NCBI RefSeq assembly: GCF_932526225.1 | Contig: NC_064035.1 | Span: 3,781,501-3,845,500, forward strand | Direction: 5' to 3' | Length of the DNA: 64,000 nt | Source of the DNA: Nematostella vectensis | Lineage: Eukaryota > Cnidaria > Anthozoa > Actiniaria > Edwardsiidae | Shown: positions 31,226-54,736 of the stretch, one piece after another | Layout: every line of letters starts with the position of its first letter | Position numbering within the stretch: the first letter of the stretch is position 1 | The notes under the pieces: model-generated | Seen by the model: the letters and a program-made list of their open reading frames with translations, nothing else | Told to the model about the DNA's origin: nothing | The model's database searches: none | Made by a program: the position numbers and the translations under genes

Positions 31226-31530
31226 TGGGACTACTAGTATATCGTGTGGTGTTATGATCTGTCTGGAAACGTACCGAGGGCCTCCGCCGACAGGAAAATA
31301 TAAGGTGCTTTGATGGGACTACTAGTATATCGTCTGGTGTTATCATCTGCCATAAATCATACCGAGGGCCTCCGCCGACAGGAAATATAAGGTGCTTTGA
31401 TAGGACTACAAGTATATCGTCTGGTGTTATGATCTGCCATAAATCATACCGAGGGCCTCCGCCGTCGGGAAATAAATTAGTGCTTTGATGGGACTACTAG
31501 CATAACGTCTGGTGTGATGATCTGCAACCG

Positions 31531-32650
31531 ACGGATACCCAAGCAGCCAGCTGTTCACTCGTCTCGTGGATCTCGAAACAAGGGCATAGTGGGGACCGCA
31601 AACCTCATGGACACCAAGTACACAAAGGACATGAAGCACAAAGTAACACATATACGCAATACTGGGACATGTAGTGAAGCCACTGCTAGCCTGTCACTTA
31701 CTGCATGTGTAGCGAGCGATCACCGTCTTACTTACGGGCACAACTGTACAGTAAGGCCTACAGGGGTATACTAAGGAATGATCCTACTGCTTTTATTGCC
31801 AAGTTGGCCTTAATACGGAAGGGGCTCGAGACAATATGTGTTTTCTTAACCCCCCCCCCCCCCCTTCCCAGAAAATCAAATCCCATTCCCTTCCCCCACC
31901 CTCCAAAAAAGTAAGGTTCCCTTCGAGTGGCCCTCCAAGACAGAGTTTGTCCATAACATACGTTAAGTACCTCCAAGTACTTAAAAAAACCTTTTGTACA
32001 CAGACTATGATGTGTTGATTAAACAATTCGTCTTTAACCTTTAGTTGCCGTTATTTTTAAAAAAATGTAACCGATTAAGACTTCCATCACAATAAGTGTT
32101 GCTTTAATGTTTTGGTCAAAGTCCCGCATCAAAATCTCAAAAGGAGCTCACACCATAATTGTTTTTCTTCGGCTTAACGCATCACACCTTTTCAATAGAC
32201 ATATTTATTGTGAACAATGTTGTGCTCAATTGGCTTTCAAAACCCGCTAATTACTAAATGTCACTAACTAGCCGAGTGTCGCCGGCGTATGCAGATCCTC
32301 GGGAACTTGTTCATACACCTGCTCGGGGGCGGAAGTTTTTTCGGTACGTGAGGCAAGACATTAACTCCTGGGAAGTTTTTCTGACCGTTCTCACCTTAAC
32401 GCGCCATGTAACAGATAGATTACATCTCTATATTTTTATGGACGCTTATTTTTTTGCGCGCGGTAAAAAATAGCCGGTTATTACAGCCCAATGTTAACAG
32501 CCCCTCGACAGCGACGACGAACGGAAACCTGCAATAAACAATTAAGCGACGATATGTGGAAATTGGTTCTGCGAAGCAATATTTTAAACTTTGTGACAAG
32601 AGATAAAATATCCATGTAACGCCACTCTGTTGCAACACTTTTCTCGAATC
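31531..32650. other. DDX46 to GABA-B-type receptor intergenic region
   Basis: Contains a poly-C tract near 31850 and otherwise unique-looking AT-rich DNA. The promoter and 5' UTR of the downstream receptor should lie in the right part. No exon was recognised. Confidence 0.45.
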
Positions 32651-35600
32651 ATGCTGGCTTTGGCCGTTTTCCTTACTGGGATATCTCGTGGTGTTTTTGG
32701 GACGAAGGATTTGTATTTCGGTGCGTTCTTCGCCATTGACTTGAGTGCAGCAGGCTGGCGCTCGGCTGGTATGATCCCGGGTGTCGAGATGGCTGTCGAC
32801 GACATTAATAACAGTTCCGAAGTACTTCGCGACTACCGTCTCATCCTCCTAGCCAAGGACACGAGGGTAAGATGTTGAAATGTTTTAAAACAATTTACTA
32901 CTGAATCGATTCAAGCAAATATCGGGCAAAATGTGGAATTTGGGGGCTAAAACAATCCGTGTTCTGCAAAAAAAATAATGTTGAAAATGCGGAGTTAAGT
33001 AAACTTGAGTTATACACGCAATAAATAGCATGACTCTTATATACTAAGATAATCGTTTGTTGAGACCTGAAGCTATTTTAATAATAGAAAGAAAAAATAG
33101 GGAGCTATCATCAGTTTTGCACTTGGGTTAGTAAACTCCAAGCTGTTGCCGCTGTGTCTACTGGAATACTAAAAAAGAAAAACTGTCGCCTGATCATCGA
33201 AACGTATGATCGAAACCTTCACTTTTCGTAGTTCTTTCGGTCTAGCCTCGTTACTCCGGCATCAGTGTAAGGGATAAATGGTCTTGAAAATATGTAATCA
33301 ACATAACTTTTCCCATAGTAATACAGTATTTTCATTTAACAGCCAAATTAATCAATTAACCAATTTGGGTTAAAGAAAAACGAGAGTTGTGATGATTTTT
33401 GGATATTTTCTCATCCAGCAAAGCCAAAGAAAAAAAAATCCCCATGAATCCACCTTTGCTTGCAAACATCCATAAGCACATTACTCGATCGTGGACACTG
33501 TCACAATATCTTCATGCTGTATGTTTTTTTATGCAAAATACAAGTCAATTGCCAACTTACGCTGGCCCCGAGCACCGTTTGAGATGTTAGATTTGGAAAG
33601 TTTGGATACTACTGGCTAGGTAAAGCAGTGTTTCACAGACGGACTGTACAAAACTGATAGCGGTGGGTGTCAGTTTTTTGTTTTTGTTTATGAAATTCAG
33701 CTAAAATAGCAAGTGGGCAATAGGTTAAATAATAATTTATATTTTAAAGTGGGGTTTATATAGGTTCCACATTTTGAACCACAAAGGTTGATAGTGCTAT
33801 TTGCGGTTTCAGTGTCAGAGCAGTTACGGGTTGAAGCAGCTGATTGATCTCGTCCAGGACAGCACCACCCTGTCGCGCTTCTTGGCGGAGGGTGCTCCAG
33901 GGCAACAGAGTCGATCGCTGAGGCTTCACAGTACTGGAGTCTACTCCAGGTAGGAGAGCATGACATTAGTAAGGGAACCTGCTACAGGTATATAGAGGGT
34001 ACTGGAACCTACTCCAGGTATGTAGAGGGTACTGGAACCTACTCTAGATATGATAGGGTACTAAACCTACTCACTGGAACCTACTCCAGGTTTGTAGATG
34101 ATAAACTCATGATACTACAGCCGCTTACCATCAGTTCGGCAGTACCAGTGGGGGAAGGTTTAGAGGTATTGAATAAAATCTTTCTATTTCAAGATTGGTT
34201 TCGGAGCTGAATCCAGTGCCTTGTCAGATAAATCGACCTTTCCCTTATTTCTACGGACAAATCAACCAGAACACAGTTACAATCCAGCCAAAATCCACCT
34301 AATGGGACTTTTTAGGTGGTCACGAGTCGCCACGCTACACAGTGACGAGTTATTTTTTTCATCGGTAAGTCATTTCTATGCTAGATTTGGCTATGGCTTA
34401 TATACCATTTTGTTATAAAGTTAAAAAGGTATAAAAAACAAATGTTGCACCAGTTCTAATATCAGAGGCTGTGTGGTCTGCTTATCAGTTGTTTTGACGT
34501 ATCGAGCATTTGATAATACCCCGTATTTTGTAATGGCTTTCTTTTTCTTTAGACCATGTATGACCTGTTTCGACTTCTTGAGCGAGCTAACATCAGTCGT
34601 GTTGTGTCCGAATCATTTGACAAGTCCCTGGAAACCCAGATTTCTAGCATTAAGGTAAAGCAATGAGCCATACTCATAACAACATTCACCACGTGTACGT
34701 GGTACGAGTAACGACTTCCGTATACGTGTCACACCAGTCAGCTTACCACATCACGTGACCGCATGCGCTCGAAGTAAAGTCCCATACTAGATCCTTTTTC
34801 TAAAGTATTTCCTGTTTATTAGAAATCCGATGCGAGAATAATTTTGGGATTGTTCTTTGAAGAGCAGGCAAGGAAGGTGTTTTGCGAGGTATGAATACCA
34901 GTACTTTTAGCTGTCCTTGTCCTAGAACCCGGATGAGTATGTAGACATTTACCATTATAAGAGGGCGGACGATCAATATCTCGTATTCTCACCTGATTTT
35001 CGGCAAAAAACATTTGCACCCCTCTTCTCCGCCAGGCAGGCTTGGGTCAGTATGATCAACTTGAAGGGCCCTCGAAGGGTACCACAAAATAAGGATTTGC
35101 TTGTAAAACAAGCGCAATGATCGCATGGTCGCCCAAGTGCTTGAATCTAGATAACAGATCGCTCACTCTTTGGCAGTATTTCGCTGATGCTTGCAAGTGC
35201 TTGCCATAGTTCATTTACTCTCTGCTTTGATCACCAGGCGTACAAACAGGGCATCTATGGCCCCAAGTATCAGTGGCTAATTCCCGGGTGGTACGATAAC
35301 CGCTGGTGGGTGGTCAAAGATCCAGACGTTGATTGTACTCCAACCCAGTTGAGGGCCGCTTTCGGTAACTATATTTCCACGGCTGAGCCCACGGAGCCTT
35401 ATGACTGGAATGCAGCGGTTATCAGCGGTAAGGTAAGAGTCTTAATGCACAGCTTCCCAGCAGTACAACATAGGTCATAGGTTTTCAGTTAGTACTTGCA
35501 TAGGGCGTGCAAGGCGGGTGAGAGTGGATTGGGCCTTTGTTCAACCACATTGTTGACAAATGTTTCTGTTTCTTCCAGGATATCTTTCCTTTCTTATTGT

Positions 35601-38600
35601 CTGTTTCTGTTTCTTCCAGGATATCTTTCCTTTCTTATTGTCTAAAAAAGAAAAAAAAAATTTAGACATTTCAGAAGCAGCCTCTAAACCGAGTCTTTGC
35701 TCGCCTATCCGTAAATACTTATTAATTCTTACAATTCATGATGTATAATAGCAAGCAAGCGAAGTCCGTGACAATTACCTGACTCGCGTCAACCAGTCAG
35801 ACTTCAGCTTTCACTTGTATTACCCGTTCGGCTATGACTCGACGTGGGCTATGGCCCTGACCCTCAATGCTTCACTGTCCCCTCTTCGCGCCATGGGGAA
35901 GAGCCTGGAGTCCTTCTCTTACGGTGATAATGAAACAGCAGACCTGTTCAAGCGAATTTTGTGGAACACAACCTTCAATGGCCTTACGGTGTGTAAAATT
36001 ATTTAGAAAAAATGTTTTTATATATGTTAGTCATACTTTAGAGATATAACGCACTTATCTAATAGGCATGAGAAGATGGGAAAGGTGAGCAGCTAAGAGA
36101 TAATTTAAAAGAAATGAGGCGAAGATAGAAGATTAGGAAGGAGGAAAACAGAGGGTGAAGGAGGAGGTGGAAGAGAAGGATGGGAAAAGGTAGGAGGAAA
36201 AGAGGAGAATAAGGAGCTAGAGAGAGAGAAGGAAGAGAAGGAGGAGAAGACGGAATATAAACGGAGGAGAGAAGAAGATGTAGGAGGAGGAGGAGGGACT
36301 GTAGGAGGGTTATAAGAATTGGATAAGGGGGTAATATAGGAAAGAGACGAAGGAGCAGAATGAGGAGGAGGAGGAACAAAAGGAGGGTAAAGGAATTGGA
36401 AAAGGGGAGAAGGAGAAGAAGGAGGAGGGACGCTGGGGCAATGAAGCAAAGAGACCAAGGAGCAGGAGCAGGAGGAGGAGGAGGAGGAGGAGGAGGAACA
36501 GAAGGAGGGGTAAAGGAATTGGATAAGGGGAGAAGGAGAAGGAGGACGAAAAGGAGACGGAGTATGAAGGAAGGAGATGAAAGAGCAGGAAGAAGAGGTA
36601 GAGTAGGAGTTAGAGAAGAGAAAGGGGAAGAGAAAGACGATGGGGAAAAGAAGAAGGACTAGGAGGAAGAGCAGAGAAGCAGAAAAGATTTATAAGAGGT
36701 GAATATCCGAGAAACCATAGAAGTATCTAGAAGTATAGACAAGAATCTCTATTTTTATTCTAAGGGCAAAGTTCGATTTGATGAAAACGGAGACCGTATT
36801 GGAATAACGCATATTTTGCAACTTCAAGGTGAGGCTTCGTTTTTCTCGCTGCATCACATGCAACTTCTACAGCTTTCTTTTCTCTTTCTAGGCGAGCAGC
36901 TGGTTCTCGTAGCGACATTTGATACTCATGACAACAAACTAATATTCAGTGAAAAGCACTCTTTCTACTGGCCAGGTAAGTTAAGAACGGGGTAAGCGGA
37001 AACCCGCTGACAACTATTGAGAAGCTTGCAACAAAAATGGTGAGGATGATGCCAATGATTATAATTATGATTATGTTAATGCTTGTGCTACTTATAATGG
37101 TGATGATGATGATGACAATGCTTATAATGGTGATGATGATGATGGCAATGCTTATAATGGTGATGATGATGATGGCAATGCTTATAATGAGATTATGGCG
37201 GCGATTATGTTGATATCGTAGACCATAATGGTCATGACAGCGTCTATAGGGTTGATTATCACTGATAAGGATGTCAGTGTTGATTACTGATAATGGTAGT
37301 GATGATTACTGATTATGATAGTAATTATTATTCAGGTGGATCACCTACTAAGGACCGTATTGACGTTGAGGACATGATGTTTAGTGTCGACGCTCGACTA
37401 TTCATCGTTGTAACTGTCTTCTCGTTCCTGGGAATTAGCTTCGCTGCCGTTTGTTTGTCTTTCAATATTTATTTTCGCGAGCAGAGGTAGGTGTCATATT
37501 TGCTTAAAAAAGGTGGGGGCGCTGGCCACCACTTATTTAAGTGGAGGGGGGCAAGCGACCCCCTGCCCCTCCCCGTCCGCTGTCCCGTGCCTGCGTTGGT
37601 AACTTTGGGTGTTGTCAATCTGTACCCTAATATTTGGTGATTGTTGTACGATTATCAATCCATCTAAAATATGGAGTTTGTTTTAGGATTGTTAAGATGA
37701 GTAGCCCAAGACTGGGTGGGATCACGATGTATGTAGCGGTGGTGGTGTTTGGTGTTGATGGTGAGATGGTTACTGAGCAGCAAGGGACGATTTTGTGCCA
37801 GGTGAGATACCGCTACGATGCTGAACAAACGCGTGATCGCCTGCATATAGAAAACGTAATTCGTACATAAAAGCACAAACTTTCCCTTATAATCAGGCCC
37901 GTATCCAGGAATTTTCTTAAGGCGAACTCCGAAAAAGGGTTTCTTACTTTTCCGGGGAGGAGGCGATGGGGAGGAGTGGGAGTATTGAAAAAAAATTGAA
38001 AAAAATCCGACCACTCCCGAAAGAACAAAAAGGGATTTTTTATGCCATCGCAGTATCTCCACGTGACGTGTATTGTCGGATTCAGCTACAAAAATGTTTG
38101 ATTTATAGATTTATGACATACCAGATAGATCTAGAATGCCTTTCTTTCATAATACGACTTTCCGCCGTTGTATGTGTGTTGGGGGGGGGGGGGGGTGCGG
38201 ACGCTGTTATCAATGATATTTAAACATACGGCAGTCTATTTAAAAGGAAACTTCAACAAGTCGCTAGCTCTGAAATTGCATTAGGGTTCAGATACTATAC
38301 TGTATATACTCTAAATCTGAATGAAACATTTCTTTAATGTAGATGATAATTGTTGCAGTGGCTACATGTATATTTTATAATTTCAGGCCTATTTTTCCAC
38401 AGACTGGTTGTTGCAGCCATTCTTGTCTCATAACAGCACATAGCAACTACCTCTTTGGACAATGTATATATTTGTGTGTTTTCACTAAGAGGTGTGCCTT
38501 AACCGTTCAAATTCGCCGATCTTTGCTTGTGCTCTACTCAGGTAAAGATGTGGCTGGCTTCCTTCGGTTTCACTCTACTTTACGGTGCACTGTTCGCAAA

Positions 38601-41498
38601 GACGTGGAGAGTGTATGTCATATTTTCGAGGCGCACGGAGAGACAGGTACAATATAATTGGTGATATTTTTTTTTATAAGAACCTTTTTTTATAAGAACG
38701 TCCAGCCTGGGATTTCGCCAAAATTTAAGAACATACCGAGGCTCAGATAGCAGCAAAAATATTTTTTTTCACAAGAGTGATCTAGAAATGAAGAATCAAA
38801 TTGTGCTCATACTAGCGACTTAAAATACTATCGTTATTGATCATTTGTGTAGTTCTGTTTTTACTAAGCTTGTAAGATTTCAGGTCACTTAAATTTAAGA
38901 ACATCGATAAGAACGTTTTCAGCCTTAAAATGCTCCAAAAATAAGAACGGCTCAGCCTTCAACTAATAATTAGACGTTCTTATGAAAAAAGAGATGAGCG
39001 TATATCAACAAGACTGACGATATCAAGCCCCGGTCTACCCTGGTCCCAGAGCCTCGTGCGTCTCTCTGTTTAGTGGCCAGCGTGCTTGAGACGTCTCGCT
39101 GGCCACTAAATAGAGAGACGTTCGAGGCTCCGGAACCAGGGTGGCCTCGGTTATTTCTTGCATTAGTTTAGCGACCGTTATCCCGCACATTTCCCCTTGT
39201 CTAGCTAGGTGTAGAGTTGACAAAGGTAAGTGATGGGGGAGGGGTGAGGGCAGACACCAATTTCTTTCATTAATTATATTTAAATTTTCATCTCTACCGT
39301 GGGTTAAGCTACCCCAAATCCTCTCTGGTAATACTGATCGTTATAGGTCTTTCTTTACGTCAATTAGTCTATGTTTACTTCAATTAGTATGTGTTTCTGT
39401 CAACTGGACTGTCTTTCCTGTGAATTGGTCTTGTGTTACCCTCAATTAATCTTTAATTCCGTTGATCAGTCTGTTTTTTTTAATCACTTTGTCTGTCTTA
39501 AGGTGAAAAGTCGTTTGTGTTTTAGGTGATCCGCGATGGCAAACTCTGTAGCATCGTGACGGCTCTCGTGCTTCTAGACGTTCTTGTCCTGTCGGTTTGG
39601 CAAATAGTGGACCCTCTACACATCACTCACCACTATTTTAACCAAGTGGTAATTCAACCCTTAGCGTGCTTTAATAGTTACACAATGCAAGTGTGTCATT
39701 CATGGCTAATTCTTACAGGATGATGATGGGTACCTGGCTACGAGATCATACGTCCAGTTATGCTCCTGCGATTACTCCCTCGTATGGCTAGGTGTGGTAT
39801 ACGTATACAAAGGTAGGGAAGTGCGGGCAACTCTCTTGTCTGGCTAGGTGTGGTATACAAAGGTAGGGAAGGGCAGGCAACTCTCTTGTCTGGCTAGGTG
39901 TGGTGTACGTATACAAAGGTAGGGAAGTGCGGGCAACTCTCTTGTCTGGCTAGGTGTGGTGTACGTATACAAAGGTAGGGAAGTGCGGGCAACTCCCTCG
40001 TCTGGCTAGATGTGGTGTACGTATACAAAGGGTATGGGATCTAATCTTTCTAAATCTCACAGCACCAAAAAGCGTTACAAGCAAAGACAAATAAAGTTTT
40101 AACCGACTTTTTCGCAGCAAATTTCATAACCACATAAGTGGTTAGATAAGATTTTTCTCATATGTTATCCTATAATACATCATGCAGTATAAAATGTGAT
40201 CGGCAATTAATCAATAAGTCTGTCACCTTCTTTGGCTAGGTTTACTACTTTTGTTTGGCGCATTCCTCGCGTGGGAGACACGCAATGTCACGTTTGCTGC
40301 TCTTAATGACTCGCGCCACATCGCCATATCCGTGTACACGGTGCTGCTGGCGTCAGTGGTTGGCATCCCTGTGGTGCTCTTTACAAATCAGTTTCCCAAC
40401 TGGAGTTTCGCGCTCACGGCGCTCATCGTCCTGGCCTGCACCTCTCTTACATTGGCGCTTGTGTCCGTTCCTAAGGTACCTGTACCAAACAACTGCGCAT
40501 GCGAATGTTTCCGTGATCTGTACCTGCGTCTGTATATTTCCGTGATCTGTACCTGCGTCTTTATATTTCCGTGATCTGTACCTGCGTGCGCATTTTTCCG
40601 TGATCTGTACCCGCGTGCGCATGTTTCCGTGATCTGTACCCGCGTGCGCATGTTTCCGTGATCTGTACCCGCGTGCGCATGTTTCCGTGATCTGTACCCG
40701 CGTGCGCATGTTTCCGTAATTTGTACCTGCGTGCGCATGTTTCCGTAATTTGTACCTGCGTGCGCATGTTTCCGTAATTTGTACCTGCGTGCGCATGTTT
40801 CCGTAATTTTTACCTGCGTGCGCATGTTTCCGTAATTTGTACCTGCGTACGTATGTTTCCGTAATTTGTACCTGCGTACGCATGTTTCCGTGATTTGTAC
40901 CTGCGTGCGTATGTTTCCGTGATCTGTACCTGCTTGCGAATAAGTCCGTGATCTGTACCTGCTTGCGAATAAGTCCGTGATCTGTACCTGCGTGCGCATG
41001 TTTCTGTGATCTGTATCTGCGTGCGCATGTTTCCGTGATTTGTACCTGCGTGCGCATGTTTCCGTAATCTGTACCTGCGTGCGCATGTTTCCCTGATCTG
41101 TACCTGCGTGCGCATGTTTCCCTGATCTGTACCTGCGTGCGCATGTTTCCCTGTTCTGTACCAGCCAAGAGATTTGCATCATAGCTCAGTGGTACGAGGA
41201 AACATACAAATAAAAGAATTTTCCCCTTAACAACATCCGCATAATTCTGAACGTCAAGGGTATATCGGAAATGAGCAAACAAAATTACTTTATATTTTGT
41301 TCCTTACAGATGAGGGCGTTAAGAAACATCCCCGGAACCTGTCAGTTAGCAACAAGCAGCAAGTCAACCCAACCAGAAAAGCCGACCTTGCCCTCCAAGA
41401 AAACCGACCACCGGCAAGCTACTGCTGTAAACCCTGACTCGGCGAGTCCACGAATGTCCCTGCATCGTGTAAAAAGTACCCAGAATACGCCACTGTAG
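32651..41498 (+). CDS. GABA-B-type class C GPCR, 16 exons, one frameshift in exon 2
   Basis: Exons: 32651-32866, 33813-33949, 34194-34364, 34553-34654, 34823-34888, 35238-35432, 35752-35988, 36765-36828, 36892-36975, 37336-37486, 37687-37801, 38542-38646, 39526-39648, 39719-39812, 40240-40475, 41310-41498; about 761 residues. Residues 1-17 look like a signal peptide, then an extracellular Venus-flytrap domain (opening GAFFAIDLSAAGWRSAGMIP; later IPGWYDNRWW), then seven membrane segments (about 445-695) with WQIVDPL and LLFGAFLAWETRNV as in GABA-B subunits, and a short tail without an obvious coiled coil. Exon 2 is 137 nt. Its first half matches the family in one frame (DTRC...LIDLVQDS) and its second half (GGGCSRATES) in the next, and exon 3 continues the second frame. 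A single missing base near 33865-33880 explains this: a pseudogene mutation or a sequence error. Subunit type is not resolved. Confidence 0.88.
33930..34110 (+). repeat. Copies of receptor exon 2 end plus 5' splice site
   Basis: Exon 2 ends ACTGGAGTCTACTCCAG with donor GTAGGA. Downstream come about four related blocks such as ACTGGAACCTACTCCAG|GTATGT within 160 bp, most keeping CAG|GT. Confidence 0.85.
36061..36680 (+). repeat. Purine-rich GGAGGA tract in receptor intron 7
   Basis: About 600 bp almost free of pyrimidines on the plus strand (AGGAGGAGGAG, GGAGAAGGAG variants). Such strand-asymmetric tracts can form triplex structures; that is inference. The open frames here are artefacts. Confidence 0.9.
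37036..37330 (+). repeat. GAT-rich repeat in receptor intron 9
   Basis: About four copies of a 36-bp unit (AATGCTTATAATGGTGATGA) plus diverged GATTA repeats just before exon 10. Confidence 0.8.
37890..38045. mobile_element. TIR element fragment, family GGCCCGTACCCAGG
   Basis: Begins CAGGCCCGTATCCAGGA and ends with GAAAGAACAAAAAGGGAT. The same sequence occurs in opposite orientation in the right half of the element at 48687-49052. It appears to be a solo or truncated copy. Confidence 0.7.
38672..38995. mobile_element. MITE family 2, copy 1
   Basis: Ends TTTATAAGAACGTCCAGCCT and, inverted, CATAAGAACGTCTAATTATT. The internal sequence is AT-rich with repeated AAGAAC. A second copy lies at 45985-46345 in the PHYHD1 copy A intron. 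Confidence 0.75.
39036..39142. mobile_element. Foldback MITE, family 1 (second hairpin)
   Basis: Arms of about 47 nt (39036-39082 and 39096-39142) with TACCCTGGTCCCAGAGCC ends. Same family as 3782-3916 but with different inner arm sequence. It lies in receptor intron 12. Confidence 0.8.
39785..40030 (+). repeat. 56-bp array of receptor exon 14 end plus 5' splice site
   Basis: Exon 14 ends GGCTAGGTGTGGTATACGTA then TACAAAG with donor GTAGGG at 39813. Four more copies of the same exon tail and donor follow with very few changes. The copies end near 40030 with TACAAAG|GGTATGG. Confidence 0.92.
40476..41165 (+). repeat. 27-bp array in the last receptor intron
   Basis: About 25 copies of TTTCCGTGATCTGTACCTGC plus GTGCGCA start directly after the donor of exon 15. 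The donor itself reads GTACCTGTACC, so the unit shares only the GTACCTG core with the junction. Minus-strand open frames of up to 309 codons through it are artefacts. Confidence 0.92.
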
Positions 41499-41833
41499 CT
41501 GGCAGCAATACCCAGAATACAATACTGTAACCTACATAACGTCACACAAGTTTCGTGAGAAATACCCAAAATACACTATTTGGCACCTTTGGAAAATACT
41601 GACGCGGAGGAGTGGGGCGAGCGAGAAGGTCAACCAATTAGAATACAGCATTAATGTGATTGACCAGTACGTTATATTCCTATCACTGCTACCTTACCAA
41701 GAATTCATATTACATCGTGTTGCAATACAACACATAACTTGCAATACCGCATAAACCCTATGACTTGCAATTTATCGAGTATTCAAGTGTCTGATTTCAC
41801 CATGTATGTGATATTTCTTGTGCATATCATATC
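41499..41833. other. Convergent 3' spacer between receptor and PHYHD1 copy A
   Basis: Only 335 bp separate two converging stop codons, so the 3' UTRs probably abut or overlap. A short repeated CCCAGAATAC/CCCAAAATAC motif follows the receptor stop. No gene was seen. Confidence 0.6.
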
Positions 41834-48469
<6,636 letters not shown>

Positions 48470-48686
48470 GTCGAAGCCGCTATTTATTGCTTAACAAAAG
48501 CGCTTTCTGTACCAGGCATCACAAGAAATGTCACGTCACGTCACTAATAATGCGTCTGGTGTAACGCAATACCCAATACTACGGGCTCAGAAGTAGGGGC
48601 AATCGTATGTTTTATACTAATAATGAGTCTTGTCACGCAATACCCAATACTACTTACAAACCTCCTCCTCCTAGTGCATCCCAGAC

Positions 48687-49052
48687 CAGGCCCGTACCCA
48701 GAGGGGGTGCAGGGGGTGCGAACGCAACCCCCCACACACAACAGCCGAAAGTCCACTTTCGGTTCTCAATAAACGTGCTTATTCGTAGACAAAACTATAA
48801 AGCATAAGCAAGAGACCATGGCATAAGCTAGATCACTCTGCGTATGTCATTAATCCATAAGTCAGACTTTATTTGTAGCCAAATCCGACAATTAACGTCC
48901 CGTGAAGATAATGCAAAAGCATAAAAAAATCCCTTTTTGTTCTTTCGGGGGTGGTCAGATTTTTATCAGAAACCTCCCCCCCTCCCACAGAAAAATTAGG
49001 TCCACTTTTCCGGATTTCGCACCCCCCTAAGAAAAATCCTGGGTACGGGCCC
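48687..49052. mobile_element. TIR element, family GGCCCGTACCCAGG
   Basis: The left end CAGGCCCGTACCCA and right end TGGGTACGGGCC are inverted. The right inner part (CGGATTTCGCACCCCCCTAA) matches fragments at 37890-38045 and 47990-48050. There is no coding capacity. Confidence 0.75.
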
Positions 49053-49287
49053 GCAGACACACTATGTAAAGTGCTGATTTCGAATTCTTCAGCCAAACGC
49101 TATAGAAAAAAAACTATACACTTTTTACAATGGTCGAAAGGGTGTCAGTTATAGGGTGGTCATCTTGTAGATTTTTGAGCATGACCCAAAGATGCAGGCT
49201 ATTGTCAATACAAATTATCTGCTAGCGGTATGGTTATTTAAACAAAGCCATAGTAAAACCCGTGCGTCAGGCACATCCCTTTTCAAA

Positions 49288-49541
49288 GGCAGCCCAAGCT
49301 CATTCAGTGTTTATATATATGCACTTTGAATACCAATAAAAATATTATTTATTGTGGGGTAGAAAAAAATAAGCAACCCTCTGAAATCGCTGCTGAATGG
49401 CTTCAAACTCGGTCGAGTATTAAACGAGACAACAGGGAGTCCTTTGCGAGTCATTTTTATTCATAAAAACACAAATTTAAAGATTTCGAATTTTGACCGT
49501 CAAAGTGCATATATATAAACACTGAATGAGCTTGGGCTGCC
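49288..49541. mobile_element. MITE with about 42-nt terminal inverted repeats
   Basis: The left arm begins GGCAGCCCAAGCTCATTCAG and the right arm is its near-perfect complement. Total length is 254 bp with an AT-rich interior. Confidence 0.85.
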
Positions 49542-50088
49542 TGTGCTCTTTTCTGACCACATTCATGTCCAGTTTGCGGATGTGTTGATCCACTAGCGTA
49601 AAAACCCCTTGGTGATAGCAGAAGCGGGAACATATTGAAAACCCGCTAAGGGACCATATAAGTGGTCATTTCGAAGACCATTGCTTGCCTCTTTGCGCGC
49701 ATTATTAGACTTTTTGGTAAGAAAAATGCCCCAGAGTGTCATGGTAACTAAATTGCCAGAGTTTCATGGCAAATAATTATAAATTCAAAATGAGTTAAGT
49801 AGCTGACGTTTAGAGCAAAAGCAAAACTGCAGTACCATGTTCTTAAAGAGGCTTAAAACATTTCGGACTTGTGTTTATTTATTTTTCTGATTCCACCACG
49901 CCTTCCAGACCACCTAGTTTTCTACAGCTTGCCTGCAGTCTTTCGGGTCATACCACTTTATTACGCTTCGACTGACTCATATTTTAAAACAGAAAATTTT
50001 CAAATTGTCTGACGTTTTTCTGATTTTTTTTTAAAAAAGGTTATGCTTACGTTATTTTTTTTTCGGTTACATTAGTGCATAGCAATCG

Positions 50089-54586
<4,498 letters not shown>

Positions 54587-54736
54587 TCTGACTTGGTACA
54601 ACACCAGAATATCTGGTGACAGAAATCACTGCCACAGAAACAGTACCCGAGAAGGACTGGAAAACGACAGGAACACAAGAATTGGATACCTGTGGATTAC
54701 ATACCAGGAACGCCTGACGCCTATACACCGAACAAA
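54587..54736. promoter_or_regulatory. Bidirectional promoter, PHYHD1 copy B / PYM-eIF2A-like gene
   Basis: Start codons of two divergent genes are 150 bp apart, so both 5' UTRs and core promoters must fit here or overlap. No TATA box stands out. Confidence 0.6.

Larger units (their letters stand above)
48470..50088. other. Intergenic region between the two PHYHD1 copies
   Basis: Holds the presumed promoter of copy A (start at 48469) and two non-autonomous elements (48687-49052 and 49288-49541). No coding exon was recognised. Confidence 0.6.

Noticed and set aside
36059..36662. Open frames on both strands of a purine tract
   Set aside because: Low-complexity GGAGGA repeat; the flanking receptor exons 7 and 8 join in phase across it.
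38647..39525. Possible missing receptor exon between exons 12 and 13
   Set aside because: The phases join directly and the resulting loop (RRTERQVIRDGKLC) fits the family, so no extra exon is needed.
40353..41282. Minus-strand 309-codon repetitive protein
   Set aside because: Derived from the 27-bp intronic array antisense to the receptor gene.
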